DNA of 5,339 nucleotides from Acidobacteriota bacterium. GTDB lineage: Bacteria; Acidobacteriota; Terriglobia; Terriglobales; Acidobacteriaceae. The DNA lies in the NCBI GenBank assembly GCA_003225595.1, contig QIAR01000363.1:1-5339 (forward strand). The letters are read 5' to 3'. The notes beneath the pieces were generated by a model, which was not told the origin of the DNA, made no database searches, and saw nothing but the letters and a program-made list of their open reading frames with translations. This document shows positions 1 to 5,339 of the stretch, piece after piece (the stretch's first letter is position 1; each line of letters starts with the position of its first letter). Position numbers and translations under genes: made by a program.

Positions 1-303
1 CAACGGCCGGTTGGCCTCCATCAATACCATCCGGCACGCCTTCGTGAAGCCGGGCTGACGACCACTGCTCTTGCGGTCCACCAGTTCCAGCAGTTCTTCG
101 CTCAGCACATTATCGCCAAATAGATTTGCCAGGCCGACGATAGTCTGCTTCACCGTGCCGATTCGCTTCATGATCTCGGCGCGCTGGCGCATCAACTGCC
201 GCAATTCCTCATGTGCAGCCTTCACAACTTCCTGGACATGTGGATCACCATTTGGCATGTTCTTGCTTCCATTCCCGTTGACTCCGTTCCGCACCCTTTC
301 CAT
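1..303 (-). CDS. Conserved hypothetical coiled-coil protein, N-terminal part (runs off left edge)
   Basis: An open frame of 101 codons runs from ATG at 303 to the window edge with no stop, so the C-terminus is missing. Residues 1-21 form a low-complexity N/G-rich head (MERVRNGVNGNGSKN...). Residues 22-58 are an amphipathic, charged helix suited to a coiled coil, with HEELRQLMRQRAEIMKRIG at about residues 31-49. After that come GLANLFGDN and ELLELVDRK, then a basic segment ending MVLMEANRPL, where the sequence is cut. No signal peptide or membrane segment is seen, so it is probably cytoplasmic. I recall similar small proteins in acidobacterial genomes that continue into a winged-helix-like C-terminus, which would suggest DNA binding, but that part lies outside the window. 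The start is chosen because an in-frame TGA sits eight codons upstream. A G-run (309-314) lies 5 bases before the ATG; a stronger GGAGGTGAT (324-332) lies 24 bases away, which is too far. A second ATG at 258 is a weaker alternative. The frame is confident; the function is unknown. Confidence 0.82.
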   Translation of the reverse strand, partial: MERVRNGVNGNGSKNMPNGDPHVQEVVKAAHEELRQLMRQRAEIMKRIGTVKQTIVGLANLFGDNVLSEELLELVDRKSSGRQPGFTKACRMVLMEANRPL

Positions 304-563
304 GATTTCCCCCCGGGGTTCCAATCACCTCCGCTCCTTGCCGTACCAATGCACCGCGCCAGAAACAAGAGGAACACTACGCCCCTCCACCCAGATACGT
401 ACTCATCACGGTAGTCGGTTCCAGAAAAACGTGATCGAGTCGCCTGTGCCCGAATCACCAGTTGTACAAACATCTGGAGTGCGGGGACTTTCTTTCTTAG
501 ACGCAGTGATCACGAAAGGGTGAGCCCAATCTGACAACATAGAACGTCGAGGCAGTAGCGATC

Positions 564-590
564 TTGTGGGTTTACAAAAATGGTCCACAA
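564..590. repeat. Inverted repeat TTGTGG-N15-CCACAA, possible operator
   Basis: Two perfect 6-base half-sites, TTGTGG (564-569) and CCACAA (585-590), are centred 21 bases apart, about two helical turns. They lie at the left end of the AT-rich island between the divergent genes. The spacing suits a dimeric regulator better than a hairpin terminator. A second imperfect symmetry overlaps it: GTTTACA at 570 and TGCAAAC at 594. No known regulator is assigned, and half-sites this short can occur by chance. Confidence 0.3.
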
Positions 591-789
591 ATGTGCAAAC
601 AACTCTCATATTATTTATGCTGTGAACTGCCCTGTATGCTATATGTTTCATTCTGCCACGCCTGAAGTCTATGCCACTTCTCTCACCATCTGAATGTTAG
701 TTTGCTGGCGGCGTGTAGACTCATTCGGGCAGTGAGTTGCCTATCGCATGGCGAGAGAAGTGAGGGGCGGCGGCCAAATGGAAAAACAG

Positions 790-795
790 AGGAGG
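790..795 (+). promoter_or_regulatory. Ribosome-binding site of the PEP-CTERM gene (decides start)
   Basis: AGGAGG lies 9 bases before ATG 805, inside a longer purine run (788-798). The in-frame upstream ATGs at 748 and 778 lack a well-placed Shine-Dalgarno sequence. Starting at either would put a basic, glycine-rich extension ahead of the signal peptide. Confidence 0.75.
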
Positions 796-804
796 GGGCT
801 CGGA

Positions 805-1464
805 ATGGGGAGCGGATTCGTTCGGGTAACACTAATTCCTTCGATTGCCCTGGCAGCTTTGTCGATCGTCTTAACAACGAGTGCTTGCGCAGACTCTATT
901 CCGTTATTCACCGCAACCCGGGGCAGTGGAACCCTGAGTCTAAATTGGGGCGAGGGCCGGATGTTGTGGTCGGTGACGGGACCTTCCCTCAGTCTCACCT
1001 TTGCGGGTGACATCAACGTGCCACAGTGTAATACCGCGTGCATTGGCGGTGACTCTTTCTCCCCGGATACCCAGATAGCTAATTTCGGTGACTTCTTCGG
1101 CAGCGGAACGGTGGGTGGAACCTATTATCCTGCTCTCCTCTTCCTCACTGGTGCCCTGAACATTACGGGAGGGCATTTCATCATCGCTGGGGTGAACCCC
1201 GCGTTTCAGGGTCCTGTGATTTACTCCGGTGCGCTTTGGGCTTGCAAAACAATCGATGGGGTTGACTGCGAGTCCCCAATACTCTTCGGGCTAAGTTTCG
1301 CTCGTGGCGGAACGTTCACCGCAGGATTTTTCGGACCCAGCCCTTTTGGATACAATCTGGAGAGCGGCAAATACACGATTGTTCCTGAGCCGAGCACTCT
1401 ATCGCTGCTGGCCAGCGGGCTAGCAGCCATGGGCGGCCTTGCACGCCGCAGGCGCATGGCTTAG
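805..1464 (+). CDS. PEP-CTERM sorting domain-containing exported protein
   Basis: A 219-residue protein made for export and cell-envelope sorting. Residues 1-29 are a Sec signal peptide: a short basic start, then a hydrophobic core LIPSIALAALSIVL, with probable cleavage after ACA (27-29). The mature part (30-192) is rich in G, S, T, F and aromatic residues, has almost no lysine, and looks like a beta-rich extracellular domain. It has four cysteines in two close pairs (75/79 and 147/155), which could form disulfides outside the cytoplasm. The C-terminus is a tripartite PEP-CTERM tail: VPEPSTL (193-199), a hydrophobic helix to about 213, then RRRR (214-217). In this family an exosortase recognises the PEP motif and removes the tail; no exosortase or exopolysaccharide gene is present here. 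The internal domain is not one I can assign to a function. The 748 start would give 238 residues but lacks a ribosome-binding site. The gene stands alone, transcribed divergently from the left-edge gene and towards the protease gene. Confidence 0.9.
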   Translation: MGSGFVRVTLIPSIALAALSIVLTTSACADSIPLFTATRGSGTLSLNWGEGRMLWSVTGPSLSLTFAGDINVPQCNTACIGGDSFSPDTQIANFGDFFGSGTVGGTYYPALLFLTGALNITGGHFIIAGVNPAFQGPVIYSGALWACKTIDGVDCESPILFGLSFARGGTFTAGFFGPSPFGYNLESGKYTIVPEPSTLSLLASGLAAMGGLARRRRMA

Positions 1465-1964
1465 TGACCGCCAACGATAGGAGTGGACAACAGCGCGATT
1501 ACCTCTGGTGACCGCCGTTCCAGCCTCCCGGGTATTCTTGGAAGTGGCGTGCCCGCAATGTCTGAAAAATCCCCTTCGGTGTGCCGAGTTGGCGCGGACC
1601 CGCGCGATTCCCCAACGTCCGTCACTCTCCAATAGGGATCACCCGCACGTCTACCGCGATTACATCTTGTCGGAGCCCATTGAAGTCCGTAACCAGCAAT
1701 CACAATACTGCCGCAAGCTGAATAACGGAGATCGTGAACCCATCCTGCTCGAGGCTCCTGCAGAAAACATTGAGGTGGAAGGATTAGTCCGGCTTCACAA
1801 ATCGACCTGAGTTCAACAAGCACGTTCCCGACGTTTAGATTTTCGGCTGCTCACTTTGGCGGCTCAGATCCGGAGTTGTTTACTGAGCCATACTTTGCCG
1901 GAGACGAGGAGCGATTCTGCACGCCACCGAGCGTAGATCGGTCGCCCGCTTACAACCATCGCTG
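1465..1964. other. Convergent intergenic region without a supported gene
   Basis: These 500 bases lie between the ends of two convergent genes. Frames of 100 and 120 codons exist on opposite strands and overlap each other, but neither has a recognisable family, domain, signal peptide or convincing ribosome-binding site, and both look like chance frames. A terminator for each flanking gene is expected here. I see a GC-rich hairpin (1592-1605) and a 7-base inverted repeat (1861-1889), neither followed by a T-run. A 9-base direct repeat GTGACCGCC at 1464-1472 and 1508-1516 is probably coincidence. Confidence 0.55.
1861..1889. repeat. Inverted repeat GGCTCAG-N15-CTGAGCC downstream of the protease gene
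   Basis: Perfect 7-base arms (1861-1867 and 1883-1889) flank a 15-base loop, starting about 75 bases past the protease stop codon in its direction of transcription. It could form a stem-loop near the 3' end of that mRNA. No T-run follows on either strand, so it does not meet the usual picture of an intrinsic terminator. Confidence 0.35.
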
Positions 1965-4847
1965 CTACTTCACTGCAGTCGGTTTCGTCTCCGAAGGACC
2001 CTCCTTGATCGGATTGCCTTCGTAATCGCGAACCTCCAAAGGCCCGATCGAAAGCTTCTTGAGCTCCGGTTCGATTTTGGCCCGGTCACCAGCCACAATT
2101 ACTACCGCTGACTCAGGATGGACATACTGACTCGCAACACGCTGAACATCTGCGGCATTTACGACATCGATTTGAGCCGGCAGTTGCTTGTAGTAATCCA
2201 GCGGAAGATCGTAGGTAAACAAATCGCCGACCGTTTCTGCCGTACGCTCGCTCGTCTCGAATAGACCTGCCAGGGACAGGGAGAAGGCGCCCTTGGCCAA
2301 CTTCAGTTCATCGGCAGAAAGCTGGGAAGTTCGGATGCGCTCCAATTCTTTGAAGGTTTCCTGGACGGCTTGAGCCGTAACGTCGGTGCGGATGGCGCCT
2401 CCGGCGGCGAACAGCCCAGGTCCGCGACGGTAGATGAACTGCGAGAAGCCACCGTAAGTATACCCATGCTGTTCGCGCAAGTTCATGTTGATTCGGCTGG
2501 AGAATAACCCACCCAAAGCATTGTTCATGACCTCGATGGGAACGTAATCGGGGGTGGAGCGGGGCACGCCGAGGCCGCCAACGACCACGAAGGTCTGTGG
2601 CGCGTCTGGCTTATCTACTACGGAGATGGTCCGAGAGGTCTTGACGTCAACGTGCGGTGGCAGGTGTTTGCTGGAGGCGCCTTTCCAGTTGCCGAAATAT
2701 TTTTCGGCCAGTGTCCGAGCGTCTTCGGGCTTCAGATCACCAGCGACTACCAGGACTGAATTGCCGGGAACATAGCCCCGTCGCCAGAACTTCAGCATGT
2801 CGTCACGAGAGATGAGTTGATTGGATTTTCCCGTACCCACTTCGCGGTAGCCGTAGGGATGTCCGGGGCCGTAGACCGCCTTGAAGAAGGCGCCTAGCGT
2901 GAGTTGGACGGGGTCGTCGCGTAGTTGCTGGATTTTCGTTTGCCGGCGCTTGCGCACGCGGTCAATCTCGGCCGGGTCAAACTTCGAATTCAAAGTGATG
3001 TCGGAGAGTAGGTCGAAAGCAGAATCCACATTTTGCTTGAGCGTGCGAATGTCGGCCGATGATTTATCACTCGTGGAAGAACTTTGGAGGGTGGCGCCAA
3101 TCTGGGCGGCGTCGTCGGCAATCTGGGGGGCGGAGCGGCGCATGGTGCCTTCCGTGAGCATATCCGCAGTAAAAGATGCCAAGCCAGGCTCGCTCACGGG
3201 ATTAGCGTCACTGCCACTGAGAACCACCAAGTGAGCAGAGACAACCGGGAGCTTGTGCTGTTCGACCAGCATCACGGTGAGACCGTTTGCCAGCTCGAAG
3301 CGGGTGGGCACTGGCAGGCTCAGATGAGAGAGCGGTCCAGGCTGGGGCGGATTTGCTCTCCAAGGCTCGTCGGGCATGCTGCTAGCGACTGTGCTGGTCT
3401 CTTTAGCTTCCTTTTCCTCTGTTTCTTTTGTGCGGGGCGGATCGTCCACAACTTTTTTGCCCGGGACCCCGAAGACGACGGCACGCTCGCTTGGCTTAAG
3501 CATCTCGTCGGCAACGCGCTTCAAGTCGGCGGTGGTGGCATGGTTGTAGCGTTCCAGGTCCTTAGGCAGATAACCCGGATCGCCGAGATAATGGTTGTAT
3601 TGGTTGAGGCGGTCGGCCACGCCCCCGAAACCGCCGAGCCGTTCCAGCTTCTCAATGATCTGCGCTTCAATTACATTGCGAGCGCGATCCAGCTCGGCTT
3701 GGGTGGTCCCTTCCGTCCGCAGTTTTGTAAGTTCTTCATCGATGGCCTTTTCCAGATCCTCCGGTTTGACGCCAGGCTTCGCCGTGGCCTGGATTTCAAA
3801 TACCGAGCCCAGGATCAAGGGCTGGCTCTGCACTTGTACGTCTTGCGCGATCTGTTTCTCATAAACCAGCCTTTTGTATAGACGGCTAGATTTCCCGCCG
3901 CCCAGTAACTGTGCGAGCAGGCCCGCTTCGGCATCGCCGGGCTTGTAGATGGGAGCCGTGATCCAGCCCATATACACACGCGGCAATTCGACTTGATCAG
4001 TTACCACGGCATGACGCTCAGAGCTGATGGGCGGAGTGGCTGCACTGATTTTGGGTACGGACGGGCCCGCCGGGATCGAACCGAAGTATTTTTCGACCAG
4101 AGCCTTGGCCTGACCCGGATCGAAGTCGCCGGTGATAGCCAGGCTGGCGTTATTGGGTGAGTAATACTGGCGGAAGAACTCGCGCACGTCGTCCAGGCGG
4201 GCAGCCTCGACGTCATGATGTGAGCCGATCACGTCGGCATAGTAAGGGTGGTCTTTGGGAAAGAGCTGGTGAAAGAGCTGTTCTTCGACCAGACCGTATG
4301 GTTCATTTTCCACGCTCTGCCGACGCTCGTTACGCACGACGTCGCGTTGGTTGGCGAGCTTCTCACGGTCGAGAGTGCCCAATAGATAGGCCATGCGGTC
4401 ACTCTCCAACCAGAGCGCCAGTTCTAACTGGTTCGAAGGCAGAGTCTCGAAGTAGTTGGTCCGGTCGAAGTCAGTGGTTCCGTTGATGTCGCTGGCGCCG
4501 GCTGCCTCGAGATAGCGGAAGTGAGCCTTGGGACCCACGTGCTTGGAACCTTCAAACATCATGTGCTCGAACAGGTGAGCGAATCCGGTTCGGCCCGGGC
4601 GCTCGTTCGCAGGCCCCACGTGGTACCAGATGTTGACCGCCACCAGGGGCAGCCGGTGGTCCTCATAGAGGATTAGATCTAAGCCGTTCTTGAGCGTGTA
4701 CTTTTCATATTTGATCTGGGGCTGCGTGGATGATGGGGTCGCGGGAGCTGACGAGGTTACGGCGGCCGCTTGGGCCAGCGCGGTGAGGGCGAGGAATAGT
4801 GCGAGGCAAGCGAGAGAGAGGAACTGACGAGCACGGTTGTTCGGCAT
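1965..4847 (-). CDS. Secreted two-domain M16 family zinc metallopeptidase (pitrilysin/insulinase type)
   Basis: A 960-residue peptidase that should cut polypeptides outside the cytoplasm, probably in the periplasm. Residues 1-29 are a signal peptide (basic NNRAR, then a leucine/alanine core ending AQAAA). The N-terminal half holds the inverted zinc motif HLFEH: His91 and His95 bind zinc, Glu94 is the catalytic base. The third ligand is most likely Glu174 in VVRNERRQS. A charged linker with TKETEEKEAKE follows at about 473-485. The second half starts near residue 513 (PTRFELANGLTVML) and repeats the M16 fold, but the zinc-motif position reads SFTAD, so it cannot bind zinc. It keeps Arg791 and Tyr798 in REQHGYTYG, with the seven-residue spacing of the substrate-binding Arg/Tyr pair of insulin-degrading enzyme. 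This is the expected pattern of one active and one inactive half closing into a chamber. An upstream in-frame ATG at 4877 would add 10 residues but has no ribosome-binding site. Homologues are often annotated 'insulinase family protein'. Substrate is unknown. Confidence 0.96.
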   Translation of the reverse strand: MPNNRARQFLSLACLALFLALTALAQAAAVTSSAPATPSSTQPQIKYEKYTLKNGLDLILYEDHRLPLVAVNIWYHVGPANERPGRTGFAHLFEHMMFEGSKHVGPKAHFRYLEAAGASDINGTTDFDRTNYFETLPSNQLELALWLESDRMAYLLGTLDREKLANQRDVVRNERRQSVENEPYGLVEEQLFHQLFPKDHPYYADVIGSHHDVEAARLDDVREFFRQYYSPNNASLAITGDFDPGQAKALVEKYFGSIPAGPSVPKISAATPPISSERHAVVTDQVELPRVYMGWITAPIYKPGDAEAGLLAQLLGGGKSSRLYKRLVYEKQIAQDVQVQSQPLILGSVFEIQATAKPGVKPEDLEKAIDEELTKLRTEGTTQAELDRARNVIEAQIIEKLERLGGFGGVADRLNQYNHYLGDPGYLPKDLERYNHATTADLKRVADEMLKPSERAVVFGVPGKKVVDDPPRTKETEEKEAKETSTVASSMPDEPWRANPPQPGPLSHLSLPVPTRFELANGLTVMLVEQHKLPVVSAHLVVLSGSDANPVSEPGLASFTADMLTEGTMRRSAPQIADDAAQIGATLQSSSTSDKSSADIRTLKQNVDSAFDLLSDITLNSKFDPAEIDRVRKRRQTKIQQLRDDPVQLTLGAFFKAVYGPGHPYGYREVGTGKSNQLISRDDMLKFWRRGYVPGNSVLVVAGDLKPEDARTLAEKYFGNWKGASSKHLPPHVDVKTSRTISVVDKPDAPQTFVVVGGLGVPRSTPDYVPIEVMNNALGGLFSSRINMNLREQHGYTYGGFSQFIYRRGPGLFAAGGAIRTDVTAQAVQETFKELERIRTSQLSADELKLAKGAFSLSLAGLFETSERTAETVGDLFTYDLPLDYYKQLPAQIDVVNAADVQRVASQYVHPESAVVIVAGDRAKIEPELKKLSIGPLEVRDYEGNPIKEGPSETKPTAVK

Positions 4848-4854
4848 GATCTGG

Positions 4855-4860
4855 CCTCCA
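4855..4860 (-). promoter_or_regulatory. Ribosome-binding site of the M16 peptidase (decides start)
   Basis: On the minus strand TGGAGG lies 7 bases before ATG 4847. This selects 4847 over the upstream in-frame ATG at 4877. The layout (TGGAGG, 7 bases, ATG) is identical to that of the small membrane gene upstream. Confidence 0.8.
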
Positions 4861-4933
4861 GGAAAGCTCACAATCATAGACTCTGGATCTGGGTCAAGGA
4901 AAGCGACACTGGTCAGCCCAACCGGGAGACATG

Positions 4934-4958
4934 GTCAACATACTAAGCATAGGTTGAC
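4934..4958. repeat. Inverted repeat GTCAAC-N13-GTTGAC, possible operator of the peptidase gene
   Basis: Perfect 6-base half-sites (4934-4939 and 4953-4958) are spaced 19 bases centre to centre. They overlap the -10 hexamer of the candidate peptidase promoter, where a bound dimer would block polymerase. No regulator gene is visible nearby, and a chance origin is possible. Confidence 0.3.
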
Positions 4959-4973
4959 AAATGGAGTTATCAA
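4946..4973 (-). promoter_or_regulatory. Candidate sigma-70-type promoter for the M16 peptidase
   Basis: On the minus strand TTGATA (4968-4973) and TATGCT (4946-4951) are separated by 16 bases, matching 5/6 and 4/6 of the consensus hexamers. Transcription would start near 4939 and leave a leader of about 90 bases. A competing -10, TATGAT (4873-4878), lies closer to the gene, but its nearest TTGACC (4892-4897) is only 13 bases away. Confidence 0.35.
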
Positions 4974-4997
4974 GCGGCTGAACACGATCTAAGATAT

Positions 4998-5167
4998 TTA
5001 CGCGGCGCGTCCGGCCTTGGCCGTCGTAGTCTCCACGCTTTCCGTCTGCTGCCAGGTGTAGTACATGCGATGGATTACTGTGATCGTGGAGAGGACCGCG
5101 ATCACCCACAACACGGGTCCAAAACAATAGTGGTTCCTTTCTCGTTCGCATCCCTCACGAACTTCAT
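4998..5167 (-). pseudogene. Small single-pass membrane protein, frame broken by one missing base
   Basis: ATG 5167 has an excellent ribosome-binding site but its frame stops after 21 codons (MKFVRDANEKGTTIV, then LDPCCG). The neighbouring frame is open to TAA at 4998-5000 and encodes a clear membrane helix, GPVLWVIAVLSTITVI, followed by HRMYYTWQQ and a T/A/K-rich tail ending KAGRAA. Adding one T to the four-T run (5121-5124, A on the plus strand) joins them smoothly as ...GTTIVFGPVLWVI..., a 56-residue protein. It would have a charged cytoplasmic N-terminus of about 16 residues, one helix (about 17-33) and a short basic tail. The second frame has no well-placed start of its own, which supports one broken gene over two. 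The cause may be a homopolymer sequencing error, a true inactivating deletion, or slippage that restores the product. The run does not fit the classical X-XXY-YYZ heptamer. I do not recognise the family and assign no function. Confidence 0.72.
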
Positions 5168-5174
5168 GACGATA

Positions 5175-5180
5175 CCTCCA
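5175..5180 (-). promoter_or_regulatory. Ribosome-binding site of the small membrane protein gene
   Basis: TGGAGG on the minus strand lies 7 bases before ATG 5167. Its quality is the main reason to treat the short first frame as a real gene start and not as a random ATG. Confidence 0.75.
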
Positions 5181-5195
5181 TCTGCGGTACCAAGA

Positions 5196-5201
5196 ATTAT
5201 A
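5196..5201 (-). promoter_or_regulatory. -10 element TATAAT upstream of the small membrane protein gene
   Basis: A perfect TATAAT on the minus strand stands out in GC-rich DNA. Transcription would start near 5189, leaving a leader of about 22 bases that includes the ribosome-binding site. The -35 position at a 17-base spacing reads CGAGGA and is poor, so the promoter may need an activator or another sigma factor. Confidence 0.45.
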
Positions 5202-5266
5202 CGGTGGGGGCAAGCAACTCCTCGACTGTCCAAACGTGGTTGGCAATTATTTGCAGGAATTGCAGC

Positions 5267-5326
5267 GCCAGCGTTGAATGCGACGCTTACCAAAGTATCC
5301 AAACCGCTTGCAGGTTTGGTGCTGGC
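5267..5326. repeat. Cluster of potential stem-loops at the right edge
   Basis: Several complementary arms lie together. AGCGTTG (5270-5276) pairs with CGACGCT (5281-5287) through one G-T pair and a 4-base loop. CCAAACC (5299-5305) pairs perfectly with GGTTTGG (5313-5319) around a 7-base loop. Alternatively GCCAGC (5267-5272) and ACCAAA (5289-5294) pair with TTTGGT and GCTGGC, which are contiguous at 5315-5326. The hexamer TTGCAG occurs at 5251, 5260 and 5308. The block lies upstream of the small membrane gene and may continue past the window edge. No T-run follows either hairpin, so a terminator is not supported. A structured leader or a dispersed intergenic repeat is possible. Confidence 0.35.
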
Positions 5327-5339
5327 ATCGAATGCAGGT

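Larger units (their letters stand above)
304..804. other. Divergent intergenic region with AT-rich island
   Basis: These 500 bases separate the minus-strand gene at the left edge from the plus-strand PEP-CTERM gene, so promoters for both should lie here. Reading frames that cross it on either strand give arginine-, serine- and cysteine-rich products with no family resemblance and no good ribosome-binding site. The stretch from about 564 to 650 is clearly richer in A and T than its surroundings. It contains an inverted repeat (564-590) and two TATGCT -10-like hexamers (616-621 and 635-640). Neither hexamer has a convincing -35 partner at 16-18 bases, so I do not call a promoter. An isolated 8-base palindrome GTGATCAC lies at 506-513. 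Confidence 0.55.

Noticed and set aside
71..523. 150-codon plus-strand frame
   Set aside because: It is antisense to the better-supported minus-strand gene at 1-303, and its product is a low-complexity S/R/T-rich sequence.
406..651. 81-codon minus-strand frame in the divergent intergenic region
   Set aside because: It has a weak ribosome-binding site and no recognisable domain, and it would overlap the AT-rich, promoter-like island.
1592..1605. GCGCGG-AC-CCGCGC hairpin as terminator of the PEP-CTERM gene
   Set aside because: The loop is only 2 bases unless a pair opens, no T-run follows on either strand, and it starts about 130 bases after the stop codon.
1461..1823. 120-codon minus-strand frame and the 100-codon plus-strand frame at 1508-1810
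   Set aside because: They overlap on opposite strands, lack good ribosome-binding sites, and have compositions and sequences resembling no family I know. They look like chance frames in the convergent gap.
3084..3881. 265-codon plus-strand frame inside the peptidase gene
   Set aside because: It lies wholly antisense to the M16 coding sequence, whose zinc motif and Arg/Tyr pair make the minus strand certain.
5121..5127. Programmed -1 frameshift site in the small membrane gene
   Set aside because: The bases around the T-run do not form the X-XXY-YYZ heptamer in the zero frame, and I see no clear downstream pseudoknot. A missing base is the simpler explanation.
5102..5339. Minus-strand frame open from the right edge into the small gene's first frame
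   Set aside because: It could be the tail of an upstream gene, but the part before 5167 resembles no protein I know. A perfect TATAAT and a strong ribosome-binding site inside it fit non-coding upstream DNA better.

Overview
The window looks like a chromosomal segment of an acidobacterium (class Terriglobia/'Acidobacteriia' or a close relative). This is inferred from three things: a secreted protein with a C-terminal VPEPSTL...RRRR sorting tail, a large secreted two-domain M16 zinc protease, and a left-edge gene resembling small coiled-coil proteins that I associate with that group. Genes are GC-rich, and the intergenic DNA holds AT-richer islands. No mobile element, phage gene, CRISPR array, tRNA or rRNA is visible.

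Layout from left to right. (1) The first 303 bases hold the N-terminal 101 codons of a minus-strand gene that runs off the left edge. (2) A 500-base divergent intergenic region follows, with an AT-rich island and an inverted repeat. (3) On the plus strand, 805-1464 encodes a 219-residue exported PEP-CTERM protein. (4) A 500-base convergent gap has no convincing gene. (5) On the minus strand, 1965-4847 encodes a 960-residue secreted M16 (pitrilysin-type) metallopeptidase. Its first half carries the zinc site and its second half is degenerate but keeps the Arg/Tyr pair. (6) Upstream of it on the same strand, 4998-5167 encodes a small single-pass membrane protein whose frame is broken by one missing base in a T-run. 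(7) The right edge is non-coding, with a perfect -10 hexamer and a cluster of potential stem-loops.

The genes do not form an obvious pathway. The PEP-CTERM protein is an orphan substrate with no exosortase nearby. The M16 protease and the small membrane protein share a strand and an identical ribosome-binding layout (TGGAGG, 7 bases, ATG), but about 150 bases and a candidate promoter lie between them. A joint function is therefore not shown.

No clearly new multi-gene system is present. The points most worth checking are the frameshifted small membrane gene, the edge-truncated gene that a simple ORF search misses, and a few symmetric elements in the intergenic DNA.
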